Origin: Bacillota bacterium
Lineage (GTDB): Bacteria > Bacillota > Clostridia > Christensenellales > Aristaeellaceae
NCBI GenBank assembly: GCA_023398575.1
Contig: JAEWSC010000094.1
Location: forward strand, 62,001 to 126,000
Reading direction: 5' to 3'
DNA length: 64,000 nt
Shown here: positions 16,792 to 27,026 of the stretch, piece after piece
Layout of the letters: every line of letters begins with the position of its first letter
Numbering within the stretch: position 1 is the stretch's first letter
Translations under genes and position numbers: made by a program
The notes under the pieces: generated by a model
The model's input: the letters and a program-made list of their open reading frames with translations, nothing else
Databases searched by the model: none
What the model was told of the DNA's origin: nothing

Positions 16792-19700
16792 CTATAATAA
16801 TGTCCTCTGTTCATATTCCTCTTTTGCTTTATTAATAACTGCCCAGAACCGTTCCAGACTGCCCACCCAATCGAATACTATGCCTTTACCGATACGAGCA
16901 AAGTGCTTTCTGGCACAATCGATTTTTGCTTTCTCAACACCCTGCAACGTTTCTTCTGTTTTTTTCCACTTTGTCTCGATGATGAAATACAATCGAGCAG
17001 TCTTTTTATCATGGCGATATATGACTGCCCAATCCGGTGTATAGTCACCATATGGAGTGTTAATGACCAAGCCTCCGCGCTTAAATTTGGTAAACAGCAT
17101 AACGTTTTCATCATCGTCAAGCGACCTGGCAAATTTCTCTTCGCCTTCGCTATCGCAACGAATGTATTTCGTCATAGCACGTCTGTTAATTTCTTTAGTT
17201 TGATAATATTGACAATCCTTGATTGCCTCCACATCAAACACGCTCTTTTCTTCCAGCACAAAGCCATCCAAAAGCTCGTAAGCGATATCCTTTTTCTTGT
17301 GCTCTATCAGCTTTTCCTGGATAAGCCTGATAGCTCCATCCAATACGTCCTGATATTGTAGCGCCTTTAGGTGCTTTGTGCCCTGGAGGATATAAAATAC
17401 AGCGATGCGGGGCATAAAAGTATGCTGCATTATGTAATTGACCAGCTCAAATACTGATCGCTCATTAATACTATCTTCTTGTACAGGTGGCATATATACC
17501 TGCTCCGGTTCACCTGCAACCAGTTGTCCAAAAGCATTGACCGTAACGCCACCCTGCATAACTGTAATAGTTCGACGGCCTTCATCCATCGTGATGTTGT
17601 TATTAAGCGTATCAATGCAATCCCTTATCAGTGCTTTGTTATCAATATGCACCTGATAATAGGTTCGTTGAAGCACTCGTTCCCGCAGTTCATGATAAAG
17701 TTCAAGAAACGTAGTCTCATTCATGTAACTGTAAAACTCATTTTGGGGCGGCTCATGTTCCGCATCTCCAACTGGCAACCGCCTACTTCCTTTTTCGCCC
17801 ATCACACTCCGGAAAGCCTCAATGATTTTGACACTATGCTCTTTCAGTATATCATTGCCAAAGGTAATATACAGAATATCTTCTTTTTTGTTTGCATCCA
17901 GTTGCTCTGTCTTTGGATGGATGATTTTTGCAGCTTTCAGTTCGTTAAGGAATGCCTGTGCCAGTTCCGCTGTGATCTCAGATGCCAGAACACCGGCCTC
18001 CCGCAAAATTTCCTGCACATCTGAAAGCTCTACCTTTTCAACGTCTACTCCGGCTTCATCATTGAAGTCTTTCTGTAGGGCTTCAGCAAAACGTTCATAC
18101 GTTTCGTTAGCAATAACGGTCAGCACATTGCTATCCTCCGGTTTGCGCCGGATACCGCTTATGTCCACCGGCAAACGCAATCCACGTCCAATTTCCTGCT
18201 TTTTTGCGATTTCACTTGCGCCATGCTTAAGTGTGCATATCTGGAACACGTTAGGATTGTCCCATCCTTCCCGTAATGCGGAATGAGAAAATAGAAACGC
18301 CAGTGGTTCCTCAAAAGAGATGAGTTCATCCTTGCGTTCCAGTATAAGCTTGATGCCCAGTTCTACCTCTTCCGGAGTTTTTGTGTTTACCCAATCCTTG
18401 TCACCGTCGACATCGATCTCTTTTCCTTTTTTGTCTTGCGCGAAATAGCCTTCCCTTACATTTTGAACTTCGGTGCAACGTGGGAATAAGTCGTGATATT
18501 TTTTAAAGACTATGTTGTAACGTGTGTCCTGTATTGCTTTGGCATACTCTTCATCAAACAGGCGAGCATAAATCCCACCATTACGGAATTTGTTGACCGC
18601 ATCGACAAAAAACAGAGTCAGCACCTTGATTTCCAGGCCTTCTTCCAACACCTTTAGCTGTCGCTTCAAATGCTGTTGGATGGTAAGGCGTATTTGTATT
18701 CGTACAATTTCCTCATCGGTTATCTCATAATTGCTTTTGCCCTCCAGTAGAACAAATGGGTGCTCCGGAGAACCAAAGAGCAAACCATTTTTCTTATGTG
18801 GGTCTTCCAATACTCGCATGCCCGCATACTGAGGAAGGTTTCCGGAAAGCTCATATAAGTCAGCGTTTTTCCGGACATTCTCGTAAACACGCTGTACGCC
18901 TTTTCCCTGTACATTTCGGAACAGTTCGATTCGAGCATATAAGTCTGGCGTCATCTTTGTATAGGCGATATATGGGTAATTCCTTGGTATCTCTGATGCA
19001 ACTGTCGCAACCTGTATTCCCTTGACCAAACCCTGGCTGAACGCATGGTAACTGTCCAGTCGGTTGATGAGGTTATATAAATTTTTATGGGTTGCGCTAT
19101 ACCGTAGGATGAATAACGGGTCAAGCTCCAGCAGCGACTGCATGGTTGAGCTAATCTTTCTTCCATCGCCTTCCATCTTCTGCGGCTCATCGATGAAAAC
19201 GATAGGCTGGACATACCGCAAAATGTCCCAATAGACCTTGCCCCGCTCATCGGCTTTCCGGATAATGTTTGTATCCCTATTGAAAGCCTGCGTGTTAATA
19301 ATCATAATTTGAAGATCCCTGGATTCAGCAAAGTCATCCAGCCGTCCTTTGTTGTTGGGATCATAAACAAAGGAATGCTTCAGGATATCCAGACCGCCAT
19401 AGAGAGAGCGAAAATGCTCCCGCAGTTGGGCCATGGACTTTTCTACGCCTTTACGGATAGGCAGCGTGGGCACAATGATCAAGAACTTCATGAAGTTATA
19501 GTTCTGGTAAAGCTCGAGTATGGTACGCAGGTACACATAGGTCTTGCCTGTACCGGTCTCCATTTCCACGGTGAAGTTGCAAACGCCTCCTAGCTTTTTC
19601 AGTTCCTGGTCAAGTAAAATATTCCCAGATTCAGCTTGCACCTTGTTAAGGTTTTTCAGAAGCACTGTTTCCGTCAAATCCAGACGATTCTTATTATATT

Positions 19701-19857
19701 CTCCTTCGACAAGCGCCTTAATATGTCGCACCTTACCACGATAAATGGTATCACCCAGTTCCCTGGGCTGGCCCTGGAAGATCCCTATAGCTGCATTGAT
19801 AGCAGCCCTTTGATGCGGCAAGGCATCATCAAACTGGAACGCAATCCTTTTTGCCAT
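16792..19857 (-). CDS. Type III restriction endonuclease Res-like subunit
   Basis: A 1021-residue DEAD/DEAH-family translocase with nuclease. Motif I is METGTGKT near residue 97, motif II is FIDEPQKMEG near 220, and the SF2 C-terminal half contains REGWDNPNVFQ and QEIGRGLRLP. Near the C-terminus, YTPDWAVIY and FIIETKWKK give the D...ExK catalytic set of type III Res proteins. It should use ATP to communicate along DNA and cut when two unmodified sites are engaged. It starts 13 bases after the Mod stop, the usual mod-res order. I prefer the ATG at 19857 over a GTG three codons earlier. Confidence 0.9.
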   Translation of the reverse strand: MAKRIAFQFDDALPHQRAAINAAIGIFQGQPRELGDTIYRGKVRHIKALVEGEYNKNRLDLTETVLLKNLNKVQAESGNILLDQELKKLGGVCNFTVEMETGTGKTYVYLRTILELYQNYNFMKFLIIVPTLPIRKGVEKSMAQLREHFRSLYGGLDILKHSFVYDPNNKGRLDDFAESRDLQIMIINTQAFNRDTNIIRKADERGKVYWDILRYVQPIVFIDEPQKMEGDGRKISSTMQSLLELDPLFILRYSATHKNLYNLINRLDSYHAFSQGLVKGIQVATVASEIPRNYPYIAYTKMTPDLYARIELFRNVQGKGVQRVYENVRKNADLYELSGNLPQYAGMRVLEDPHKKNGLLFGSPEHPFVLLEGKSNYEITDEEIVRIQIRLTIQQHLKRQLKVLEEGLEIKVLTLFFVDAVNKFRNGGIYARLFDEEYAKAIQDTRYNIVFKKYHDLFPRCTEVQNVREGYFAQDKKGKEIDVDGDKDWVNTKTPEEVELGIKLILERKDELISFEEPLAFLFSHSALREGWDNPNVFQICTLKHGASEIAKKQEIGRGLRLPVDISGIRRKPEDSNVLTVIANETYERFAEALQKDFNDEAGVDVEKVELSDVQEILREAGVLASEITAELAQAFLNELKAAKIIHPKTEQLDANKKEDILYITFGNDILKEHSVKIIEAFRSVMGEKGSRRLPVGDAEHEPPQNEFYSYMNETTFLELYHELRERVLQRTYYQVHIDNKALIRDCIDTLNNNITMDEGRRTITVMQGGVTVNAFGQLVAGEPEQVYMPPVQEDSINERSVFELVNYIMQHTFMPRIAVFYILQGTKHLKALQYQDVLDGAIRLIQEKLIEHKKKDIAYELLDGFVLEEKSVFDVEAIKDCQYYQTKEINRRAMTKYIRCDSEGEEKFARSLDDDENVMLFTKFKRGGLVINTPYGDYTPDWAVIYRHDKKTARLYFIIETKWKKTEETLQGVEKAKIDCARKHFARIGKGIVFDWVGSLERFWAVINKAKEEYEQRTLL

Positions 19858-19870
19858 ATTGCCCACCGCC

Positions 19871-21895
19871 CTATATAAATTCTACGCGAAAGGCCTTGTC
19901 CTCACCGCCATGGTAGTGCTGCAATTGGGCTGTAAGCCGGTTCATAGCATTCAGCTTCATAGATACATCGTCACCAAAGGCACTATCTCGAAATACTACC
20001 TTCAACGGTTTGGGCTGTAAGGCAGCGATATCATCAACCATTTTGTTGGTAATTTCACTCTCCAGGCATACAACCACTGCATCGGCAAAGATAAAGGTAC
20101 GATTGCCAATGGTATCCAGCCTCATAACGGGTGTGGAGAGCGGGAAATCCCTATGCCGCAGCATTACTTCATAAACCACATCGATATCTTTTGTGCCGAG
20201 TTGGAAGTCCAAAAGATCCTTATTGTCCACAATGTCACCCATATGCACCTGGTCCGCTGCCTGTTTCATTTCAGTTTGCCCGGCAAGCAATGCCTCAAAA
20301 TCCCTAGTATTCCATCGGATGTTGGTAGGGCTGACTTTGAATACCTTGAAACCAAGGTCTAGTGTATCGGGATCGACCGGCTCCTCTTCAGTCAGACTGG
20401 TTTGCCCAGTTCGTTTTTCTGTAATCTCTTCGCGAATTTGAGCCGATGCACGCCGGATGCGCTCCTTACCGATCTCAGTAAGATATAAAGGTTTCCGTTG
20501 TTCGTCAAGAAAATCTATAGCAGCCTGTATTGATGCTTTGGCATTATTATCTGCCCATTTTAAGCTTTCCACCAAATCTTCTGGTAATTGGGCAAGAATG
20601 AATTTCCTATGAGAATGCTTTTTTTCAGCGTTAACTGCCATAACCGCATTAGCAGCTGTTCCTGATCCTGAGAAAAAATCAAGGACTATATCGTCATTGC
20701 TAGACGCTATTGACACAATGTGCTTTAAGAGCTCAGTTGGTTTGGGATGGCTAAAAATCTTTGGGTTATCAAAAAGCACTTTTGCCTCATTAGTAGCGTC
20801 TTCGTTCATGCCATGAGCATCCCACCAAGTTTCTGCCTTTATCCTTTTCTGATTTCTCTCGGATGCAAACACCTTTTGCACCGGACGAGCAGTACCTGTT
20901 TTTCCAAAAATGATTCTGCCTTCATTTATACGCTTTGTAACATCATCCTCATTAAACACCCAATATCTTCCTTCGGGTGGCCAAAACCCTTCGCCGGTTT
21001 TTGGGTTTGTTATTTTAAAATATGGTCCCTTATGATTTGCCGACAAATCCATAGTATCCCAAGGCCCTCGTGGATCATTATCAGGGTTTGAATATTTACA
21101 ATTTAGGTAGTCAGTATTTATTTCATAACCAATGTCAGAAATGTTATTGATATTCTTAGCATAAACGACAATAAAATCATGAACAGGAGGAATGAGTCCG
21201 ACATTATTTCCATTTGTTTTCTTTTTCCAAACGATGCAGGCAACAAAATTGTTATCCCCAAATATCTCGTCAGTTATAGCTCGCAAATTTCTTACTTCAT
21301 TATCATCAATGCTTATGAAAATCAGGCCATCATCCCTAAGCAAGTCTTTGGCCACCCTCAATCTCGGATATATCATATTCATCCAATTACTGTGATACCG
21401 CGCGTTACTCTTTTGATTGATTACCATCCGCTGTCCATACTCATCCAACTCCCCTTCTGCCTTTGCAGTCTCCTCTACTCCAGTGGTGAATTTATCTCTA
21501 TAAACAAAATCATTCCCCGTGTTATAAGGCGGGTCGATATAAATCATTTTGATTTTTCCATAATAACTATTCCTTAAAAGTTTTAAAACTTCTAGGTTAT
21601 CACCTTCGATATATAAATTCTCAGTCTTTTCTTCATCTAAACCTTCTCCAGGAAGGTATTTCAGTGTCATATCGGCAACATCCTCATCAGTGAGTGCAAG
21701 GCGCTTTGCTTCCTTCTTGCCCGGCCAGGTAAGCTCATATTTTTCCCCGGACACTTCCTCAAATTGCCCCATCTCTTCTTTGAGGGCGGCCACATCTAGC
21801 TGCCCGTCCTTAACGGCTTCAGGGAATAGATCGGCAAGCTTTTGCAGGTTTTCCGACACAGGCAAAAAGTACGTACGGGGAAGTTTGCTTTCCAT
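19871..21895 (-). CDS. Type III N6-adenine DNA methyltransferase Mod
   Basis: A 674-residue methyltransferase. Catalytic motif IV (YIDPPYNTGNDF) at about residues 122-133 precedes the SAM-binding motif I (LDFFSGSGTAANAV) near 410, the beta-class order of type III Mod enzymes. The long segment between them is the target-recognition region, so the recognised sequence cannot be predicted. The start at 21895 follows AGGAGGCTC by 5 bases, whereas an upstream TTG overlapping the DUF4391 gene has no such site. It both protects the island's host and, with Res, forms the restriction complex. Confidence 0.92.
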   Translation of the reverse strand: MESKLPRTYFLPVSENLQKLADLFPEAVKDGQLDVAALKEEMGQFEEVSGEKYELTWPGKKEAKRLALTDEDVADMTLKYLPGEGLDEEKTENLYIEGDNLEVLKLLRNSYYGKIKMIYIDPPYNTGNDFVYRDKFTTGVEETAKAEGELDEYGQRMVINQKSNARYHSNWMNMIYPRLRVAKDLLRDDGLIFISIDDNEVRNLRAITDEIFGDNNFVACIVWKKKTNGNNVGLIPPVHDFIVVYAKNINNISDIGYEINTDYLNCKYSNPDNDPRGPWDTMDLSANHKGPYFKITNPKTGEGFWPPEGRYWVFNEDDVTKRINEGRIIFGKTGTARPVQKVFASERNQKRIKAETWWDAHGMNEDATNEAKVLFDNPKIFSHPKPTELLKHIVSIASSNDDIVLDFFSGSGTAANAVMAVNAEKKHSHRKFILAQLPEDLVESLKWADNNAKASIQAAIDFLDEQRKPLYLTEIGKERIRRASAQIREEITEKRTGQTSLTEEEPVDPDTLDLGFKVFKVSPTNIRWNTRDFEALLAGQTEMKQAADQVHMGDIVDNKDLLDFQLGTKDIDVVYEVMLRHRDFPLSTPVMRLDTIGNRTFIFADAVVVCLESEITNKMVDDIAALQPKPLKVVFRDSAFGDDVSMKLNAMNRLTAQLQHYHGGEDKAFRVEFI

Positions 21896-21954
21896 AAAGA
21901 GCCTCCTGAGTGTTGTAATCATAGGTTCCATTCTATCTTTGTGCAGAGCAGTGG

Positions 21955-22686
21955 TCAAGCATGTTCAGTCAATTGTGAAGTGATCTTTTTCAACTTTGTA
22001 TTGCAAGCCGCCTTGTTGGCCAATGTGTTTTCCTGTGCCTGATCATCTAGTGTTTGATGATATTCACAAAGCAACGACAGTAAAGCGAGAGTCTTGTGCA
22101 TGTCATAAAACACCGAGCTTGATAGCAATTCCTCCGCCTGAGGTATTATCTTCCTTTGATCGATAATCATGGTTTTAACATACCATTCAATATACATTGC
22201 TGCCTTATCCTGAAGATTTTTAAGACTGCCAAAGGCGACATGGCGCTTCAACAGACGGTAAGTATCATCCCCCGGCAGGATGTTAAAGGACGATGTTGTG
22301 AATTGCTTATCGATCACGATCTCATCCGGGTTGTTGCGGTTTAGCCGTTTTATTGCCATGTTCAATCTGGCATCATTGGTACCTTCGGTGAACAAAAGTA
22401 CTGCCGGTGGCTTGATAAGGCGTTGGATGACACCTGCCGCAAACGGAGCGTTCTTCAGGTTGTCCAGCTGGATATCAAAGCACTGTATAACCTGAACATT
22501 GTATTCCTCATCCATCCGTGAGGGAATACGTTCCCCGGCAATCTGTGAGGTTATAGTGATAGTCTTTACCGCTTGTACAAAGCGTTTTTTTTCTGTGCGT
22601 GTCAGTTCTGCTTTTTTACTAAACGCGGATGGTGCGATGTCGGCGCGGACGGAATATTCATCTGGTAATACAAAGAAGTCTGCCAT
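21955..22686 (-). CDS. DUF4391 family protein
   Basis: A 243-residue protein that matches my memory of DUF4391: the start MADFFVLPDEYSV, central VIQCFDIQL and PAVLLFTEG, and a conserved basic region NDARLNMAIKRLNR. Families of this kind are found wedged between a helicase and a type III-like Mod, as here. No catalytic motif is visible. The start overlaps the helicase stop region and its stop lies 59 bases before the Mod start, so it is part of the same transcript. A bridging or DNA-handling role in the restriction complex is conjecture. Confidence 0.7.
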   Translation of the reverse strand: MADFFVLPDEYSVRADIAPSAFSKKAELTRTEKKRFVQAVKTITITSQIAGERIPSRMDEEYNVQVIQCFDIQLDNLKNAPFAAGVIQRLIKPPAVLLFTEGTNDARLNMAIKRLNRNNPDEIVIDKQFTTSSFNILPGDDTYRLLKRHVAFGSLKNLQDKAAMYIEWYVKTMIIDQRKIIPQAEELLSSSVFYDMHKTLALLSLLCEYHQTLDDQAQENTLANKAACNTKLKKITSQLTEHA

Positions 22687-22687
22687 A

Positions 22688-25600
22688 TCAATTCACCACC
22701 AGTAGCGATATAAGTTCAAAATCGTCTGATGAAGAGCCTGCAAAGGCATTGCTATAGCCGCCAAAGTCGAAGATGCTAGACTGAGCATTTTTATTTTCAC
22801 TGCCCTGAATACTATTGATGGTCTGGTTCAACAATCCGGAATAGAATGACATATCAGACGCATTTTTGGTGCGTCGATTGAATTCAGAAACCTGTTGGGC
22901 TTCTGCGCTATTCTTGCCACAGGCTAAAGCACGGAAAAGTTTCAAAGTATCTCGAGCCCCAGCAAGATTCTCTTGAACCTTACCCTCTTCATTGATGAAT
23001 ACTAAATAGTACGGATAAAGGGAGCTATCGCTTTTCGCCTTACCCTCAATTCCAGAGTGACGGAAGCAGAATAGCGCGCCTTTTTGCCCGTTGCCCGTTA
23101 CGGAATAGATACCCGTAGGTACTTTGTTGATTTCCGGGTTGTTTTTAATATATTGGGAGAGGTCTGAAAGGTAATCGTTCATATTCAGGTCCGTCAAGGA
23201 TAGATTGTTATCCAACTCGTCAATATCGATTACTTCCTCCTTCAGACGTTCCAATTGCGCCTGTCTGAACCCAAAGTCATTCATATCACTATTAAGAAAA
23301 TCGTCGTGCCCGGTACCAGCCAAGTTAACGCCGACCATCTTTCGGCGCACACGCTTCTCCAATTGCAGGTAGTCATTCAGTTCCATTGCTGGGAAGAAAT
23401 TGACCATGGCAATACGTTCGTTTTTACTGCCGATTCTGTCGATACGGCCAAAGCGTTGCACTAGGGCAACCGGGTTCCACTGAATATCATAATTCACCAC
23501 GCAATCGCAATCTTGCAAGTTCTGGCCTTCGGAAAGGCAATCTGTGGCGATAAGGATATCTATCTGCTGTTCCTTGGGCAAGGCAGAACCGATCTTGGAA
23601 AGTGGCGAAAAGGCCCGCAAGATAGTATTGAATTCACATTTGAGGCTAGGCAGCGTCGTTTTAGGATGGCTTGATCCGGTCACTACAGCAAGCTGAACGG
23701 AGGATTTGCCAAAAATGACAGTCAACTTATCATAAAGATAGTTGGCGGTATCGGCAAAAGCGGTGAATATTAATACCTTACAATTGCCTGGGTTGTATGG
23801 AGTAATATCGATCTTTCTTGCAAGCAATTCCTGCAGAGTATCGATTTTTTTATCTCGTCTGCTGCTGAGAAGTTCATCTACATCCGCCAGCACACTTTGC
23901 AGGATGTTAAGGTCATAACATAAATCGCGCAGGAAGTCACTCCGCATAAGATGGCGGATGTCAATTTCATATTTGTATTCGGGGAGAAAATCCTCGTCAT
24001 CCTCAGACTCATCAAACGTTACCGGAGAGGATTCGTCCTTTTCAAGCGAACTAATTGTACTTTCGATTCGCAAGATCATTCGTCGCAATGTTTCTCCAAA
24101 GGCAAAAACTGAGCTTTCGAGTCTTTTAAAGAGGTTGAAACGGTGCAGCGTAGCGACAGATTGTTCGCGCTGTTCATGGAAGAACAGCATCCTTTCGCCA
24201 CGATATGTTCCATACTTATGTGTATAATACTCCTTATACTCAGGCTTCAAATAGCTCATGGGTGAGTAAATGGCAAGTTTCAACCGCTCGATCAACTCAT
24301 TGGTATCCTCAAAACTCAGCAATTCGCCGTTTGTATCAATTTGAGGCGAATAAGTTTCAGGCTTCAATTTATCTGGGAATCTGCCAATAGCCTTGGTATT
24401 GTAGTACTGCGTAATATGCTTGCGACTGCGTGCTATAGTCACCATGTCAAGAAGCTTGAAAAATTCAGAGGGTAATCCGTCCAGCAGCACATGCTTACTG
24501 CGACCGGGCATTTCCATCCAGGCATTTATGGCAGCTTGAGCATTGCGCAGCAGCGCGGCGACTCCCGGTATACCTTCCTCGGCAAAGGCAGCGTCGTTAT
24601 CTTGAGTGATGATGGATATTTGGTTGCGCAAATCGGTAAGAGAGTTATTCACAGGTGTTGCAGACAGCATGAGTACCTTGGTTTTTATGCCACGCTGGAT
24701 TATGTCCATCAACAGTTTGGCATAACGGGTCTGATGATCATCCAACATGATCCTGTTACGGAAATTATGTGACTCATCGATAACCACCAGATCATAGTTG
24801 CCCCAATTGATTCGAGATAGGTTTAGCCCGCTCCGTGTAATACCTTCATTACGGGAAAGGTCTGTGTGGCATACGATATCATAAGCAAAACGGTCTGAAG
24901 AAAAACGGTTGTCGTGATAATTTCCCCGGAACGAATCCCAGTTATCGAACAATTTTACGGGTGTTAATACCAGTACACGCGCATTGCGTAGTTCATAATA
25001 CTTGATGACGGCAAGGGCCTCGAACGTTTTGCCTAAACCGACGCTATCAGCAATAACGCAACCGTTGTATTTTTCGAGCTTACGAACGGCTGATACGACG
25101 CCATCCCTTTGAAAATCAAAAAGAGAATTCCAAATGGCTGTCCCGTAAAAACCGGTTTTTTCATTTTCAAATCTTTTGACACCTTCTTCAGTCAGCAAAC
25201 TGCCAAAGAGTGCGTTAAGCGTAAAATAATATAAGAATTCAGGAGCATACTCCTTGTATATATAGCTTAACCCCTGAAGCAGCTCGGCTTTGAAGTTACT
25301 TGTATATGTGGGATTGTTCCAGAGTAACTCAAAGTTTTTCCGGAACCGGTCAATCTGGTTTCTATCAGTCAATTCAACATTCATCGAAATGCCTGAAAAG
25401 GAGTTTCTGCGAGCCTTGCCATCTATCTCAAGTGACGAATCACCGAATATGGCAAAATCATCGTCGCACATCAGTAGGTTACTGCGTATAATATTATCAC
25501 GCACTACTCGGCGGACATTCACGTGCTTATCTATAAAGTCATGCATCGCCCGAGCGGTATCAAAATGACCTAACTTGTTTTTTTCCACCAAATCATATTC

Positions 25601-25852
25601 GCCGAAAAGGACATTGTTTGCAGTGTTCTGTATCTCAAATTCCCTGGATACTTCTTTGCCCCTGGGCAAGTAAGCTGGATCACGTAGAACAAGATTAATC
25701 TGCTTGATATTATGTATATTCGACCGCAACTGCGAAAAAACAGACAGCGTCAGCTTATCATTAATAATGCTGATGTTGCTTTCGCTACGGTTTTCAAGGA
25801 GGCTTGCCAAGCTTCTAATCAGGTTATTAGTGGAATCAATGATACCGCTCAT
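22688..25852 (-). CDS. SNF2-family helicase with PLD-like N-terminus
   Basis: A 1054-residue protein. Residues about 140-200 (DFAIFGDSSLEIDG and following) resemble a degenerate phospholipase-D-like module. The SF2/SNF2 engine starts near 255: Walker A ADSVGLGKT, DESHNF motif II, LSATPVNNSL motif III, and in the second half LIFTAFADTA, ATDCLSEGQNLQ and QRFGRIDRIGS. It should be a double-stranded-DNA translocase. It is the first gene of the minus-strand restriction operon and is absent from ordinary two-gene type III systems. The PLD assignment is tentative. Confidence 0.85.
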   Translation of the reverse strand: MSGIIDSTNNLIRSLASLLENRSESNISIINDKLTLSVFSQLRSNIHNIKQINLVLRDPAYLPRGKEVSREFEIQNTANNVLFGEYDLVEKNKLGHFDTARAMHDFIDKHVNVRRVVRDNIIRSNLLMCDDDFAIFGDSSLEIDGKARRNSFSGISMNVELTDRNQIDRFRKNFELLWNNPTYTSNFKAELLQGLSYIYKEYAPEFLYYFTLNALFGSLLTEEGVKRFENEKTGFYGTAIWNSLFDFQRDGVVSAVRKLEKYNGCVIADSVGLGKTFEALAVIKYYELRNARVLVLTPVKLFDNWDSFRGNYHDNRFSSDRFAYDIVCHTDLSRNEGITRSGLNLSRINWGNYDLVVIDESHNFRNRIMLDDHQTRYAKLLMDIIQRGIKTKVLMLSATPVNNSLTDLRNQISIITQDNDAAFAEEGIPGVAALLRNAQAAINAWMEMPGRSKHVLLDGLPSEFFKLLDMVTIARSRKHITQYYNTKAIGRFPDKLKPETYSPQIDTNGELLSFEDTNELIERLKLAIYSPMSYLKPEYKEYYTHKYGTYRGERMLFFHEQREQSVATLHRFNLFKRLESSVFAFGETLRRMILRIESTISSLEKDESSPVTFDESEDDEDFLPEYKYEIDIRHLMRSDFLRDLCYDLNILQSVLADVDELLSSRRDKKIDTLQELLARKIDITPYNPGNCKVLIFTAFADTANYLYDKLTVIFGKSSVQLAVVTGSSHPKTTLPSLKCEFNTILRAFSPLSKIGSALPKEQQIDILIATDCLSEGQNLQDCDCVVNYDIQWNPVALVQRFGRIDRIGSKNERIAMVNFFPAMELNDYLQLEKRVRRKMVGVNLAGTGHDDFLNSDMNDFGFRQAQLERLKEEVIDIDELDNNLSLTDLNMNDYLSDLSQYIKNNPEINKVPTGIYSVTGNGQKGALFCFRHSGIEGKAKSDSSLYPYYLVFINEEGKVQENLAGARDTLKLFRALACGKNSAEAQQVSEFNRRTKNASDMSFYSGLLNQTINSIQGSENKNAQSSIFDFGGYSNAFAGSSSDDFELISLLVVN

Positions 25853-25997
25853 ACTTACATTCCCATCATTGGCGTATTTTCACCATTATAATACATTTTT
25901 TTAATATTCGCACGCTATTTTGGTAGAAGAATCCTTATATAATGTGATAACATATAGGCAGGGGTAACAATCATAAGTTATGTGGAGGAATGTGACT

Positions 25998-26894
25998 ATG
26001 CCAGACATTCACTTGTTTTCGCTGGATAACAGCGTTACTGAGATAACATCTCATTCCGTAACACTGGAACGAGAACTGCAACTTTTGATTGAGGCAAACA
26101 TGCCTACCTTTTTTGGTGTCACCTTTTTGAGAAGCGAATTTTCAATCACAAATGGACGAATCGATAGCCTGGGCTTAGATGAAAACAATTGCCCGGTCAT
26201 TTTTGAGTATAAACGCAGTGTGAATGAAAATGTGATCAATCAGGGTCTCTTTTATTTGGATTGGCTACTTGACCACAAGGCTGATTTTAAGTTATTGGTG
26301 ATGGAGGTGCTAGGGATAGAAAAAGCAAACAACATCGACTGGAGTCTTCCATGCGTGATATGTATTGCCAATGACTTTACCAGATATGACGAACATGCGG
26401 TAAACCAGATGCAAAGAAACATCAAGTTGGTGAAGTATCGATTCTTCGGAAATGGATTGGTTTTATTTGAGCATCTGAACGCTCCTATAGCAAAACCAAT
26501 CATTGATACGTTGATTCAACAAACCACCACCAAGCCTGGAGTAGACAAAACTTTTTTACAGCAGTATGCCGGTGCGCCAACTAAATTACAGAACTTATAT
26601 GAATCGATCAAGGGATACATTTTGTCACTTGGAGACGACATAACAGAAAACCAGCTTAAGCTTTATGTAGCATTCAGAAAAGTAAAAAACATCATTTGTG
26701 TAGAAATATATCAAAGTAAGATTATTCTTTATTTGCGTATTAATCCTGATGCAGTTATACTTGAAAATGGCTTTACAAGGGACATGCGAAACATCGGCCA
26801 TTTCGGAACAGGTGACCTACAGATTACTATCAAAAGCGTGGAAGATTTTGAACAGGCCAAGCTATTGATCGATCGATCCTATAATGAGAACTAA
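25998..26894 (+). CDS. NucS-like nuclease domain protein with DUF5655-type C-terminus
   Basis: A 298-residue protein. Residues about 45-90 carry a restriction-type nuclease core: GRIDSLGLDENN, then VIFEYKR (ExK) and INQGLFYLDWLL, the pattern of NucS/DUF91-like enzymes. The C-terminal 100 residues match DUF5655 (a late IGHFGTGDLQI and DFEQAKLLIDRSY). The start at 25998 is fixed by GGAGGAATG upstream; an earlier in-frame ATG is contained in that site. It is divergent from the helicase gene. It may be an accessory nuclease of the island's defence, or a housekeeping-type repair nuclease picked up as cargo. Confidence 0.75.
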   Translation: MPDIHLFSLDNSVTEITSHSVTLERELQLLIEANMPTFFGVTFLRSEFSITNGRIDSLGLDENNCPVIFEYKRSVNENVINQGLFYLDWLLDHKADFKLLVMEVLGIEKANNIDWSLPCVICIANDFTRYDEHAVNQMQRNIKLVKYRFFGNGLVLFEHLNAPIAKPIIDTLIQQTTTKPGVDKTFLQQYAGAPTKLQNLYESIKGYILSLGDDITENQLKLYVAFRKVKNIICVEIYQSKIILYLRINPDAVILENGFTRDMRNIGHFGTGDLQITIKSVEDFEQAKLLIDRSYNEN

Positions 26895-27026
26895 GACAAT
26901 TCTTATGTCGTCAAATGCCATATTTGTAATATCGAAGTTGATGAGAGATAGTCATAAGTTTTAAGTGTTTCTTAGAAAATTCGGTGCTAGAGTTGTAGTC
27001 TTACAATCCAGCTAGAGGTGGGTTCC

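Noticed and set aside
16792..25852. DISARM or BREX system
   Set aside because: No DUF1998, DrmA/B, PglZ, BrxC or Lon-like gene is present; the Mod and Res match type III restriction proteins.
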